Assembly (NCBI GenBank): GCA_021647205.1
Contig: JAKIVD010000026.1
Span: 1 to 49,353, forward strand
DNA from: Bacteroidales bacterium
GTDB taxonomy: Bacteria > Bacteroidota > Bacteroidia > Bacteroidales > F082
Direction of reading: 5' to 3'
Length of the DNA stretch: 49,353 nucleotides
A model generated the notes under the pieces. It worked only from the letters and a program-made list of their open reading frames with translations, was not told the origin of the DNA and did no database searches. This document shows, one piece after another, positions 42,147 to 49,353 of the stretch; within the stretch, counting starts at the first letter, position 1; each line of letters begins with the position of its first letter. Position numbers and translations under genes: made by a program.

Positions 42147-43832
42147 TTATTTCAACACCATCATTTTACGGCTTTGTGCAAACGAAGCTGCGCTTAGTTT
42201 GTAATAATAAGTCCCGTTGTTCAATTTTTGCGCGTCGAATTCAACTTCATAGTTTCCGGCAGGTTTTTCTTCACTTACCAAAGTTGCGACTTCCTTTCCC
42301 AAAGCATCAAACACTGTAAGTGTCACAAAATCCTGTTCGGGTATTTTGTACTTGATTGTTGTTGTGGTATTGAAAGGATTGGGGTAGTTTTGCAATAAAG
42401 AAAACATTAAAGATAAAGAAAGATCATCATTGTCAACACCTGTTGGTTTCCCGGTAAGAACTGCTACCATTACATCTGTATAGTCGCTGTTCCCTCCCTC
42501 GGTACCTGAGCATCCAAAATAAATTTTTCCATTGTCACCTTTTATTACTGTTGATATATGTATATCCATCCAGTTGTTATAGGGGTAAGCACTTCCTCTG
42601 AAAGCTCCGGGGACATCTATACTCCATATGGTGTCTCCTTCGGGAGTATATTTTTTCAGATCATCAATTATATCCTGAGATGAGATATAAAAATTTCCCT
42701 TATCATCAAGGCAAAAATCGTTAATAGAGAACTTGTGATATCCGGCAGTTCCATAGTTCCGTATTTCCTTTTCCCATAATAAATCGCCGTCTGATACATT
42801 CATTTTAAAAATAACATGAGAGAACCACTGTCCTAAGTATCTTGAATAACCTGAGAGATAGATATTACTTTTATTATCAGCGTGAATTGATTTTACATTA
42901 TCCGGGCCACCATTGCCTCCTTCTAACTTTTTTAACCAGGATTGATTACCTGTTGCATTATCGAGTCGAAAAACCAGGTAGTCTGAATAACCGTTTTTAC
43001 CTGTTGAAGCTGCGCTGGCAGCATATACATTATTATCACCATCAATGCATATGTTCGCCTGATAAAAACTTCCCATATACAATGAATCCGAAAGATGTAC
43101 GTACTTCCATTGTTCGTTGCCGTTTTGATCAATTTTTGCTACAAAACAGGAATAATAGCTTCCTTTTGTTCGCTTGCAGTTGCCGATAAATATTAGTTTT
43201 CCCTCTTTGTTTGTAATCATTTTTACAATTTCTGTATTCCAGACAGAATTTGTTCCTCCGAAAATATAATTCTTTCTGAAAAGCAGTGAACCGTCCTTGG
43301 CGATTTTTAATATGATGCCGTCATAATTTCCAGTACCCTGCACCTTTGTTTTTCCGGCAATGTAAATATTACCGAGGCTGTCGCCAGTCATTGTATAAGC
43401 ATAATCATCGTTGGATGATGAATGATAAACCCATTCAGTTTCACCATCAAGTGCGTATTTAATAACCACAATCCCCGCACCATTCAAATTGCCCATTGAG
43501 ATCACGTAACCACTTGGATCATATATTATATCAATAGGTTTATCCTTAGTAGTCGGGATAGGTTTATTGTATTCGCTTATCCATTCGACCTGGCCGGAAG
43601 TGTCTATTTTGTATGTTGTTATGTTTACATCATATTGGTCAATTTCTCCTTTAGTTCCGCAAAGCACGTAAACATTGCCGGTATTGTCTATAACCATATG
43701 TTTAAAATAATCGACACTATTTATTGGCCCATCATAGAAGGATTGCCAAAGGATTATTGGCTGCTGGGCATAGCCCGGATTAATGAAAAAGATGGTGAAA
43801 ATGATCAATGTAAATTGTATAACTTTTTTCAT
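42147..43832 (-). CDS. Secreted beta-propeller-like T9SS protein
   Basis: A 561-residue protein. The signal peptide is MKKVIQFTLIIFTIFFINPGYA. The body consists of irregular repeats of propeller type, with motifs such as MVIDNTGNVYVLCGTKGE, DSLGNIYIAGKTK, DGDNNVYAASAAS, DNKSNIYLSGYSR and DDKGNFYISSQD, each followed by a strand ending in LLF or W. The last ~85 residues are a T9SS type A sorting domain (LLQNYPNPFNTTTTIKYKIP ... FDALGKEVATLV ... YYYKLSAASF). Within this domain 110 bp are identical at DNA level to the gene at 45657. It probably has a surface or extracellular binding role; the ligand is unknown. Confidence 0.88.
   Translation of the reverse strand: MKKVIQFTLIIFTIFFINPGYAQQPIILWQSFYDGPINSVDYFKHMVIDNTGNVYVLCGTKGEIDQYDVNITTYKIDTSGQVEWISEYNKPIPTTKDKPIDIIYDPSGYVISMGNLNGAGIVVIKYALDGETEWVYHSSSNDDYAYTMTGDSLGNIYIAGKTKVQGTGNYDGIILKIAKDGSLLFRKNYIFGGTNSVWNTEIVKMITNKEGKLIFIGNCKRTKGSYYSCFVAKIDQNGNEQWKYVHLSDSLYMGSFYQANICIDGDNNVYAASAASTGKNGYSDYLVFRLDNATGNQSWLKKLEGGNGGPDNVKSIHADNKSNIYLSGYSRYLGQWFSHVIFKMNVSDGDLLWEKEIRNYGTAGYHKFSINDFCLDDKGNFYISSQDIIDDLKKYTPEGDTIWSIDVPGAFRGSAYPYNNWMDIHISTVIKGDNGKIYFGCSGTEGGNSDYTDVMVAVLTGKPTGVDNDDLSLSLMFSLLQNYPNPFNTTTTIKYKIPEQDFVTLTVFDALGKEVATLVSEEKPAGNYEVEFDAQKLNNGTYYYKLSAASFAQSRKMMVLK
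42256..42365 (-). repeat. 110-bp exact DNA repeat inside a T9SS sorting domain, copy 1
   Basis: Every base from 42256 to 42365 equals 45766-45875. Both encode part of the sorting domain (IPEQDFVTLTVFDALGKEVA and beyond). The flanking DNA of the two genes is clearly different. Confidence 0.95.
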
Positions 43833-43898
43833 AATTATTCCTTCTTTTAGTTAAATATTCATTTGCAACAATACATACTCAATGAACGGATAAACCGG

Positions 43899-45614
43899 TT
43901 ATCTCATTAAGAACATTTTCATTGTTTCTGTAAAGTCGTGTGATGAACCTGAAGACGGGTCTTTTGCCTGCATACGATATAAATAGATGCCTTCAGGTAA
44001 ACCAAGACCAATAAATTCAACCCGGTAAGCCCCTGCCTGTTTTTTTTCATTCACCAAAGTTGATACTTCCTCTCCCAAAGCAGTAAACACTTTAAGGGTC
44101 ACAAAACTTGATTCAGGTATTATATACTTGATTGTTGTTGTGGTATTGAAAGGATTGGGGTAATTTTGAGATAAGTTAGAAGCATGTGGGTTTTCGTTTT
44201 CTGATTCAACGCCTGACAGAATTTCCCCCAATTTACCGTTTGCACTAATTTGTTGAGCGTAAATGTCTTTCATGTTGCCAAGTGGGGCATTTCTGCTATC
44301 TTCCCATGCTATGATTGCACCGCCGGATAAATCGCTCGCTATCTTTGGAGCCCTTTGCGCGATATTTTCTGATGAAATGGCGACACCGTCCGGGTCCCAT
44401 TGTAGAATTCCCTCACTGTTAATTTTCTGAGCGTATATATGCAGTCCATCCTCCCAGGCAATTAATGCTCCTCCCGGCCCGTCATCAATAAGGACATGGT
44501 TACTGGCGCCTATTGGGTTGTTGGTAATTTTAACTCCATCATCTGCCCAAAGTGTATTGCCTTGAGAGTTTAATCTTTGTGCATAGAATTCTTCTTCCCA
44601 GGTACGCGTATCTTCCCAGCTTATAATTACCCCACCGGCATTATCATTGATTATTTTTATCTCAGATTGCCTTCCATCTGCAGTTGTAACTTCGACCCCG
44701 TTGTGTTGCCACTCTGCAATCCCGCTTGAGTTAATCCATTGCGCATAGATGTCGTATCCATTGTCGCCACGATCATCTCTCCAGGTTATTATCGCACCTC
44801 CTGTTCTATCAGAAACAATCTGCGGATGAGATTGGTAGCTGACAGCTTCACAAACCTCAATTCCATCATGAGTCCAAAGCATATTGCCTGCGGTATCAAC
44901 TTTTTGTGCATAGATGTCGTTGTACAAATCGTTGCGGTCATCATCCCAGCTAATAATAGCTCCACCTGATTCGTCAGCAGCGATAGTCGGTAAGCTTTGA
45001 AAATCCGGAGCAGTACAGACCGCAATGCCATCCGCTCCCCATTGTGGTTCCCCGCTACTGTTTATTTTTTGTACATAAATGTCCGGGTTCTGATCTCCGT
45101 TTCGAGAGTCCTGCCAGACGATGATTGCGCCACCAGCACCATCACTAATAATTTTTGAACTCCTTTGAGTACCAGCTGCTGTGCAAACTTCAATGCCGTC
45201 AACAGTCCATTCGATATTTCCTGCGGAACTGATCTTTTGAGCATAGATATCACCATAAACACCATTACGAAGATCCTGCCAGCTTATTATTGCTCCACCC
45301 TCGCCATCTCCGATAAGAACAGGGTAGTTTTGATTTTGCGTGGTTGTGCAAATGGGCACACCATTAGTAGTCCACTGTGGATTTCCCAGTTTATCAAGTT
45401 TTTGGGCGTAAATGTCGTAATTATAAAATCCATCCGGAGCGTCAACCCAGGTTAAAATCATCCCGCCCTCTCCATCGCTAATGCAATTAATTTCTCTTTG
45501 ATCATTCGGTGCAATAACAACCGGGGTATTCACAGTTGGGTCATTGGACCATTGCGCCAATAATGGTGCATTAAATAAAATAAGCAATAAAAAATGTAAA
45601 CCCATTGATTTCAT
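43899..45614 (-). CDS. Secreted repeat protein with T9SS sorting domain
   Basis: A 571-residue protein with signal peptide MKSMGLHFLLLILFNAPLLA. Its body is eight tandem units of about 55 residues, with the core DGxGGAIISWxDxRNGxxxDIYAQKI then WxxDGxxVCTA (AIISWQDLRNG, AIIVWQDSRNG, AIISWDDDRND, AIITWRDDRGD, VIISWEDTRTW and others). The Trp-Asp and Ile-Tyr-Ala-Gln motifs repeat at equal spacing, suggesting one closed propeller-like or solenoid fold. The final ~80 residues are a T9SS type A sorting domain (LSQNYPNPFNTTTTIKYIIP ... FTALGEEVSTLV ... GIYLYRMQAKD). A 38-bp stretch (44125-44162) of it is identical to DNA in the neighbouring gene at 42147 (42349-42386). Function is unknown. Confidence 0.88.
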   Translation of the reverse strand: MKSMGLHFLLLILFNAPLLAQWSNDPTVNTPVVIAPNDQREINCISDGEGGMILTWVDAPDGFYNYDIYAQKLDKLGNPQWTTNGVPICTTTQNQNYPVLIGDGEGGAIISWQDLRNGVYGDIYAQKISSAGNIEWTVDGIEVCTAAGTQRSSKIISDGAGGAIIVWQDSRNGDQNPDIYVQKINSSGEPQWGADGIAVCTAPDFQSLPTIAADESGGAIISWDDDRNDLYNDIYAQKVDTAGNMLWTHDGIEVCEAVSYQSHPQIVSDRTGGAIITWRDDRGDNGYDIYAQWINSSGIAEWQHNGVEVTTADGRQSEIKIINDNAGGVIISWEDTRTWEEEFYAQRLNSQGNTLWADDGVKITNNPIGASNHVLIDDGPGGALIAWEDGLHIYAQKINSEGILQWDPDGVAISSENIAQRAPKIASDLSGGAIIAWEDSRNAPLGNMKDIYAQQISANGKLGEILSGVESENENPHASNLSQNYPNPFNTTTTIKYIIPESSFVTLKVFTALGEEVSTLVNEKKQAGAYRVEFIGLGLPEGIYLYRMQAKDPSSGSSHDFTETMKMFLMR

Positions 45615-45656
45615 AATCTGCTCCCCTTTCTGTTTTTTACTGTTAATGATTTGTAG

Positions 45657-46727
45657 TTATCTTAGTAGATTCATCTTCTTTGTTTCAATAAAATTTCCTG
45701 TTTGAAGTTTGTAATAATATATTCCACTGTCCAGCCCTGATCCACTGAATTCAACTTCATCAGTCCCGGCAGGTTTTTCTTCACTTACCAAAGTTGCGAC
45801 TTCCTTTCCCAAAGCATCAAACACTGTAAGTGTCACAAAATCCTGTTCGGGTATTTTGTACTTGATTGTTGTTGTAGAATTAAATGGGTTCGGATAGTTT
45901 TCAAACAATTTGAAGCCTTTCGATGCCGGGGTTCCTTCATTTACCGAAAGGAATTTATTGTAAGTTACCAGGTAGTAATCAACATCTTCACCGTTTATTT
46001 TTGCCGAAAGGCCGAAGGCGATGTTAGAACCCGCCAGGGATGAACTGACCGAAGCGGTATTCCCGCTAACATACTTTGCATAAACAGCAAGCAAAGAATC
46101 GGCAGGCCATTCCGCCGGCCTGGTAATTGAAATTTCAGTATCGCTTCCCAGGGCCTGGTCAACCAAAATGCTGTCTTGTGCAAGGCGGCTGATAATTAAA
46201 TAATGGTCTCCCGATGACAGGTTGTTTCCGTTGTACGCCCGCAGGACTCCGGCCTGTAATTTCCCATCGCCCGATTCAATGTAAAAACCATCAGGGGAGA
46301 GCAGGTTGCTTTCATACTGGTAAGTGGAATTTTCATCCCCGTTGACGGTAACATCAACACTGTTGTAATTGTATTGATACACGTTGGTTTGCAGTTCCGA
46401 AAACGAAAGCATCAGTTCGCCGGTGTAATTGTTTAACACATACTTCTGGAAGTCCCCGCAAACTTTCAGCCATTGGGGATAAGCGGTTAATCCGCTTGCC
46501 AGGTCGTAAGTGAGGTTAAAACCCATGGCAATAATATGAGTCAGGGTTTTTAAATCGGTGGTTGCCGTTTCGGGGGCGAGGTTGTGTTGAAAAAACAGCA
46601 CTTTGTCGCGGGCCAGCAGGGTGGTAAAAGGAAAGAAAGCCAGGTTGTTTTCGCCGATGGCATTGATAAAATTATCGTCCGCACGCCAGGGCAGCAGGGC
46701 GCTGCCGCAAAAGGCCGGTGAAGGCAC
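45657..46727 (-). pseudogene. 5'-truncated T9SS cargo gene (glycoside-hydrolase-like C-terminal part)
   Basis: A 356-codon open frame on the minus strand that lacks a signal peptide. It opens only at a GTG (46727) and, in frame, a TGA lies five codons upstream (46740-46742). The first residues (PAFCGSALLPWRADDNFINA, then NLAFFPFTTLLARDKVLFF and QHNLAPETATTDL) look like the interior of a larger enzyme-like domain; a carbohydrate-active enzyme is suggested but not proven. The rest is a beta-sandwich and a T9SS type A sorting domain (FENYPNPFNSTTTIKYKIP ... YYYKLQTGNF). T9SS cargo cannot be exported without an N-terminal signal. It is probably a remnant, though an intact upstream domain on another frame cannot be excluded. 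Confidence 0.65.
45766..45875 (-). repeat. 110-bp exact DNA repeat inside a T9SS sorting domain, copy 2
   Basis: This is the partner of 42256-42365. The exact identity includes synonymous positions and covers only the middle of the sorting domain. On both sides the two genes differ. Confidence 0.95.
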
Positions 46728-46742
46728 ATGGGCGCAGTTTCA

Positions 46743-47140
46743 GTCGTCCTGCCTGAAGTCTCCCAATCAAATATACATTTAACTGGCTTGCTTTATCCCC
46801 CGCCTCATCGCCGCCAGTTTTTATGCATCAATATAAGACCTGCAGTTTATACGGACGTAGTGAAAGTCCTGCTGCTTGAAAAACCATTGACCGGGTTTTT
46901 CATATATCTTTAGAATCTCCATTCTTTTGAACAAGAAAAACGGCCTCTGTAACCATGCTTATAAATACGTTTTTTTCTTTAACTACGGACGTGTCTGAAA
47001 ATATTTCGCCCCACCCATGCGGGGCTTTTCAATCAACCACTTGTACGTTTTTAAAACATTCATGGGTGTTTCATGGTTCGCTTTCGGGATACTCCTGCTT
47101 TTCAGACCTGTGGATTTTCATTAAAGTCCGTCAATTAAAG
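46743..47140. other. Intergenic region with decayed sequence
   Basis: No intact gene was found. The minus strand just upstream of the truncated cargo gene contains short coding-like pieces in different frames (such as FDWETSGRTTETAP), consistent with a decayed 5' part. A small hairpin GCCCC/GGGGC (47008-47025) with a following TTTT on the plus strand looks like a weak terminator. Confidence 0.45.
47008..47029. terminator. Weak terminator-like hairpin
   Basis: A five-base GCCCC/GGGGC stem with an 8-nt loop and four T residues on the plus strand. It may serve the minus-strand gene ending at 47141, although the T-run is on the other strand. Confidence 0.3.
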
Positions 47141-48706
47141 CTAAAGTTTGCTGAACTGCTTAACCGATACGAACTCTTTATCGATACCCTTTATCCGCAG
47201 CAGATACATTCCTTTTTGCAGAAACGAGAGGTTCAACGAAATGTTGTTCTCCCCCGGAAAGAGTTTGATGGTATTCGGTAACTTTCTGACAATCCTGCCG
47301 GTCAGGTCATAAACCTCCATTCCCACGCACAGCTTTTCTTCCGTACGGATCACAAGTTTTGCATTTTTACGTATGGGGTTGGGATAAACGGAAATACGTA
47401 CCGTTTCCGCCCAAATCTCATGCTCACCCACATTTATCCCAGAAATGTACCTTGACAAGGCGAGGATGCTAGTTCCGGTAAGTGTTTCCTTTGTTGTTCC
47501 TCCGGCCAGTATTTTATTGTTTTGGTCAATGGCCATTCCCAGTGCGTAATCCAATCCCAGAAAATCAGTGATAACCAGCCCGTCATCCCCGAATGTATCA
47601 TCCGGGTTGCCGTCTGGATTGTATCTGAAAAGGGCGAAGTCGCTGTCCATACCGATACCGATACTGCCGCTACAAAGTATTTTTCCGTCTTCCTGTATCA
47701 GCATCCTCCAGGTGGTTTCCCAACTGCCAAAATCATCGATCACCATACCCCCCTCTCCAAAAGATTCGTCAGGCGTTCCGTTTTCGTTGTAACGGGCAAG
47801 CATGAGATTATAATTGTTTCCCACATCCACCCATCCGCTCAAAATAATTTTGTCTCCTTCCAATATCTTCAGGTCTCTGCTTAGGGCGCTGGAGTCCTGC
47901 CCTATCGAGGAAGTTACTTTTCCGCCGTTGCCAAAACTGCCATCCAGGGCGCCTTCGGAGGTGTACCTGACTAGGGCAATTTTAGTATGGATGTTGTTTT
48001 GATAGGCTTGTCCTGCAAGCACGATCCTGTTATCGGAAGTCAACCTGACAGCCCATGCTTCATCCGACAATCCGTCGAAATCGGTCAGAACAACCCCATC
48101 AGTGCCAAAAATGTTGTCGTTGGTTCCATCGCTATTTAATCGTATGAGTGCAAAATCCAGGTCCGGTGCATTGCCGGCGGTACCTGCAATCAGTATCTTA
48201 CCATCATTCTGCAGAACAATGGCGTTTCCCTGATTAATAAGCCCTTCTGTGAATTTGAAACTTCTGATGCCTCCCGTACCGAAGTCCTGATCGAGACTTC
48301 CGTCAGGTAAATATTTCACGCAAGCCGCATGATATTCGCCACCAATCAGTACCCTGCCAGTGAGGTAATAATTACCCGCTTCATCTTCAACAACATCCAT
48401 TACTTCATCATTGTTGTCCCCGACCGCAGTCAGCACATAACCGTTTGAGCCAAATGAATCGTCAACAGAACCGTCTTCGTTGTACTTTATTAACAAAAAA
48501 TCGTTGTCGGTGCCGTTATACCCGATCCCGGCGACCATAATTTTACCGTCAGCCAGAGGAAAGATATTTGAACATTGGGAATACCCGTCGTTAATCATGG
48601 TCGTAACTTTGCCGTCACCGCCAAAGGTTAAGTCCAACGTGCTGTATTGCCCGTAAAACACGTTTGCGCAAACTGCCAGTGTAATAAAAAGAACAAGTTT
48701 TTTCAT
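47141..48706 (-). CDS. Secreted delta-60-repeat protein with T9SS sorting domain
   Basis: A 521-residue protein with signal peptide MKKLVLFITLAVCANVFYG. Seven delta-60 repeats are present, each with the signature LDxxFGxxGxVxT (LDLTFGGDGKVTTM, DDSFGSNGYVLTA, LDQDFGTGGIRSF, DNIFGTDGVVLTD, LDGSFGNGGKVTS, DESFGEGGMVID, DDTFGDDGLVITD) and a following GKILIAG-type strand. Seven units would be consistent with one propeller-like fold. The C-terminus is a T9SS type A sorting domain (ISVYPNPIRKNAKLVI ... YDLTGRIVRKLP ... GMYLLRIKG). The family occurs in many secreted proteins of unknown role. A weak terminator-like hairpin lies downstream. Confidence 0.9.
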   Translation of the reverse strand: MKKLVLFITLAVCANVFYGQYSTLDLTFGGDGKVTTMINDGYSQCSNIFPLADGKIMVAGIGYNGTDNDFLLIKYNEDGSVDDSFGSNGYVLTAVGDNNDEVMDVVEDEAGNYYLTGRVLIGGEYHAACVKYLPDGSLDQDFGTGGIRSFKFTEGLINQGNAIVLQNDGKILIAGTAGNAPDLDFALIRLNSDGTNDNIFGTDGVVLTDFDGLSDEAWAVRLTSDNRIVLAGQAYQNNIHTKIALVRYTSEGALDGSFGNGGKVTSSIGQDSSALSRDLKILEGDKIILSGWVDVGNNYNLMLARYNENGTPDESFGEGGMVIDDFGSWETTWRMLIQEDGKILCSGSIGIGMDSDFALFRYNPDGNPDDTFGDDGLVITDFLGLDYALGMAIDQNNKILAGGTTKETLTGTSILALSRYISGINVGEHEIWAETVRISVYPNPIRKNAKLVIRTEEKLCVGMEVYDLTGRIVRKLPNTIKLFPGENNISLNLSFLQKGMYLLRIKGIDKEFVSVKQFSKL

Positions 48707-48774
48707 AACATGAAGTTATTATTAATTAATTAATAAATAAATAGGACAAAAATATAATGGCTTTATTCATGTGC

Positions 48775-48798
48775 AATACGGTAAACACCGTATTTTTT
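48775..48798 (+). terminator. Orphan rho-independent terminator on the plus strand
   Basis: AATACGGT and ACCGTATT form a perfect 8-bp stem with a four-base loop, followed by TTTT. No plus-strand gene ends just before it. The neighbouring minus-strand gene starts 69 bp to the left, so the hairpin lies in its 5' region, where it could end an antisense or small RNA. Confidence 0.5.
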
Positions 48799-48883
48799 AT
48801 CCACTGCCCTGGAGATAATCAGAGTCTGACTGTTTTTTCGAAACCCTGTAGACAACAAGGCAAAAAAAAACGTGTTGTGCAGT

Positions 48884-49036
48884 TTAATAGGTCAGCACAA
48901 GCATGCACAGGCTGGTTGATTTTACATCGAGCATGGCCGAAGCGTTGGGGCTGCTGCCGTCGGTGTTTACGGCTGCCTGGCTGAAAACGGTGGCAGTATG
49001 CAGGGTAATTGCCAGAATGATGATGGTTCTTTTTAT
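48884..49036 (-). pseudogene. Decayed start of a tail-fibre-domain protein gene
   Basis: On the minus strand 50 codons before a stop encode a signal-like leader (KRTIIILAITLHTATVFSQ) and AAVNTDGSSPNASAMLDVKS, a phrase typical of the mature N-terminus of Bacteroidota tail-fibre-domain secreted proteins, which usually continue with GMLVPRMT. Here it ends as CMLVLTY and a stop. The first codon is ATA where ATG would be expected, and no in-frame ATG lies upstream. The gene therefore lost its start codon and its body. It lies directly downstream of the partial tail-fibre-like gene at the window edge, so the two may be tandem duplicates. Confidence 0.65.
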
Positions 49037-49159
49037 AATTTTTGGGTTTTTAAGCCTCGGCCATGAATCCCGAGGGATCGGGGATGGTAACTGATTGGTT
49101 TCATAAGCTTGTTATCTCATTCAGTTTCTCCGCCATTTATGGCGGGGTGGCAGGGTGGG

Positions 49160-49353
49160 CTATTTTCCTTTTATCAGTTCTTTTATTTGTTTGATCTCGG
49201 CTTTTAGTTGTTCTATGGTTTGCTGTTGTTCCTGCACGGCCTTCACCAGGGGGACAACAAACTGCGAATAGCTGACACTGTAAAGCTCATTCTCGGTTTT
49301 TGCGGGGGTTACACCGCTGAAATCATAGTTGCATTCCAGGGCGGCCTGCTCCA
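49160..49353 (-). CDS. C-terminal part of a tail-fibre/S74-chaperone-type protein (partial, runs off the window)
   Basis: Sixty-four codons reaching the window edge, ending in a TAG stop at 49160. The sequence contains GVTPAKTENELYSVSYSQFV, then VVPLVKAVQEQQQTIEQLKA and a Glu/Lys-rich coiled-coil (EIKQIKELIKGK). The YSQFVVPLVKAVQEQQ motif is the usual end of tail-fibre-domain proteins with an intramolecular chaperone (peptidase S74-like) segment, where the coiled coil mediates trimer assembly. The N-terminal domains lie beyond the window, so completeness and secretion signal cannot be assessed. Confidence 0.75.
   Translation of the reverse strand, partial: EQAALECNYDFSGVTPAKTENELYSVSYSQFVVPLVKAVQEQQQTIEQLKAEIKQIKELIKGK

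Overview
The window looks like a chromosomal segment of a member of the Bacteroidota, probably class Bacteroidia. The main reasons are seven secreted proteins that end in, or are built around, the C-terminal sorting domain of the type IX secretion system (T9SS), a bifunctional-nuclease/UVR fusion, an ECF sigma factor followed by a membrane protein with a porin-like barrel domain, several candidate TAnnTTTG-type -7 promoter boxes, and weak or absent Shine-Dalgarno sequences. No ribosomal RNA, tRNA, CRISPR array, integrase or transposase was recognised.

Region 1 (1-3662) is AT-rich and differs from the rest. It holds three complete, same-direction gene cassettes delimited by four attC-like sites (86-218, 1746-1881, 2821-2955, 3525-3662). 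Each site is a long imperfect hairpin ending in a GTT core. In each complete cassette the first bases are the exact reverse complement of the inverse core at its own 3' end, which is the hallmark of integron cassettes excised and reinserted as circles. No integron integrase is in the window, so this is a cassette array without visible integrase, or the tail of a larger integron to the left. Its proteins are unrecognised.

Region 2 (3663-25024) is ordinary chromosome: recQ with a 7-bp tandem repeat at its start; an ECF sigma / membrane-barrel / two PKD-repeat T9SS protein cluster (6290-12568); a lipid kinase, AI-2E-type permease and APP1-type phosphatase cluster; a HAD phosphatase, recR, a ChaN-like lipoprotein, glmM, a TPR protein, a DUF368 (undecaprenyl-phosphate translocase family) protein and aroE.

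Region 3 (25025-41369) is metabolic: an alanine dehydrogenase/PNT-like enzyme, gcvP, a membrane pyrophosphatase with a K+-independent signature, the BFN/UVR protein, a seven-repeat SBBP T9SS protein, a nucleoside-type MFS permease divergent from thyA-folA, a TlpA-like thioredoxin and a CPA1-type antiporter.

Region 4 (41370-49353) is a minus-strand block of repeat-built T9SS cargo proteins interspersed with decayed genes: a potassium-channel tail fragment, an N-terminally truncated cargo gene, and a tail-fibre-domain gene whose start codon has become ATA. Two cargo genes share a 110-bp stretch identical at every base inside the sorting domain, suggesting recent gene conversion or domain shuffling. 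The window ends inside the 3' part of another tail-fibre-like gene.
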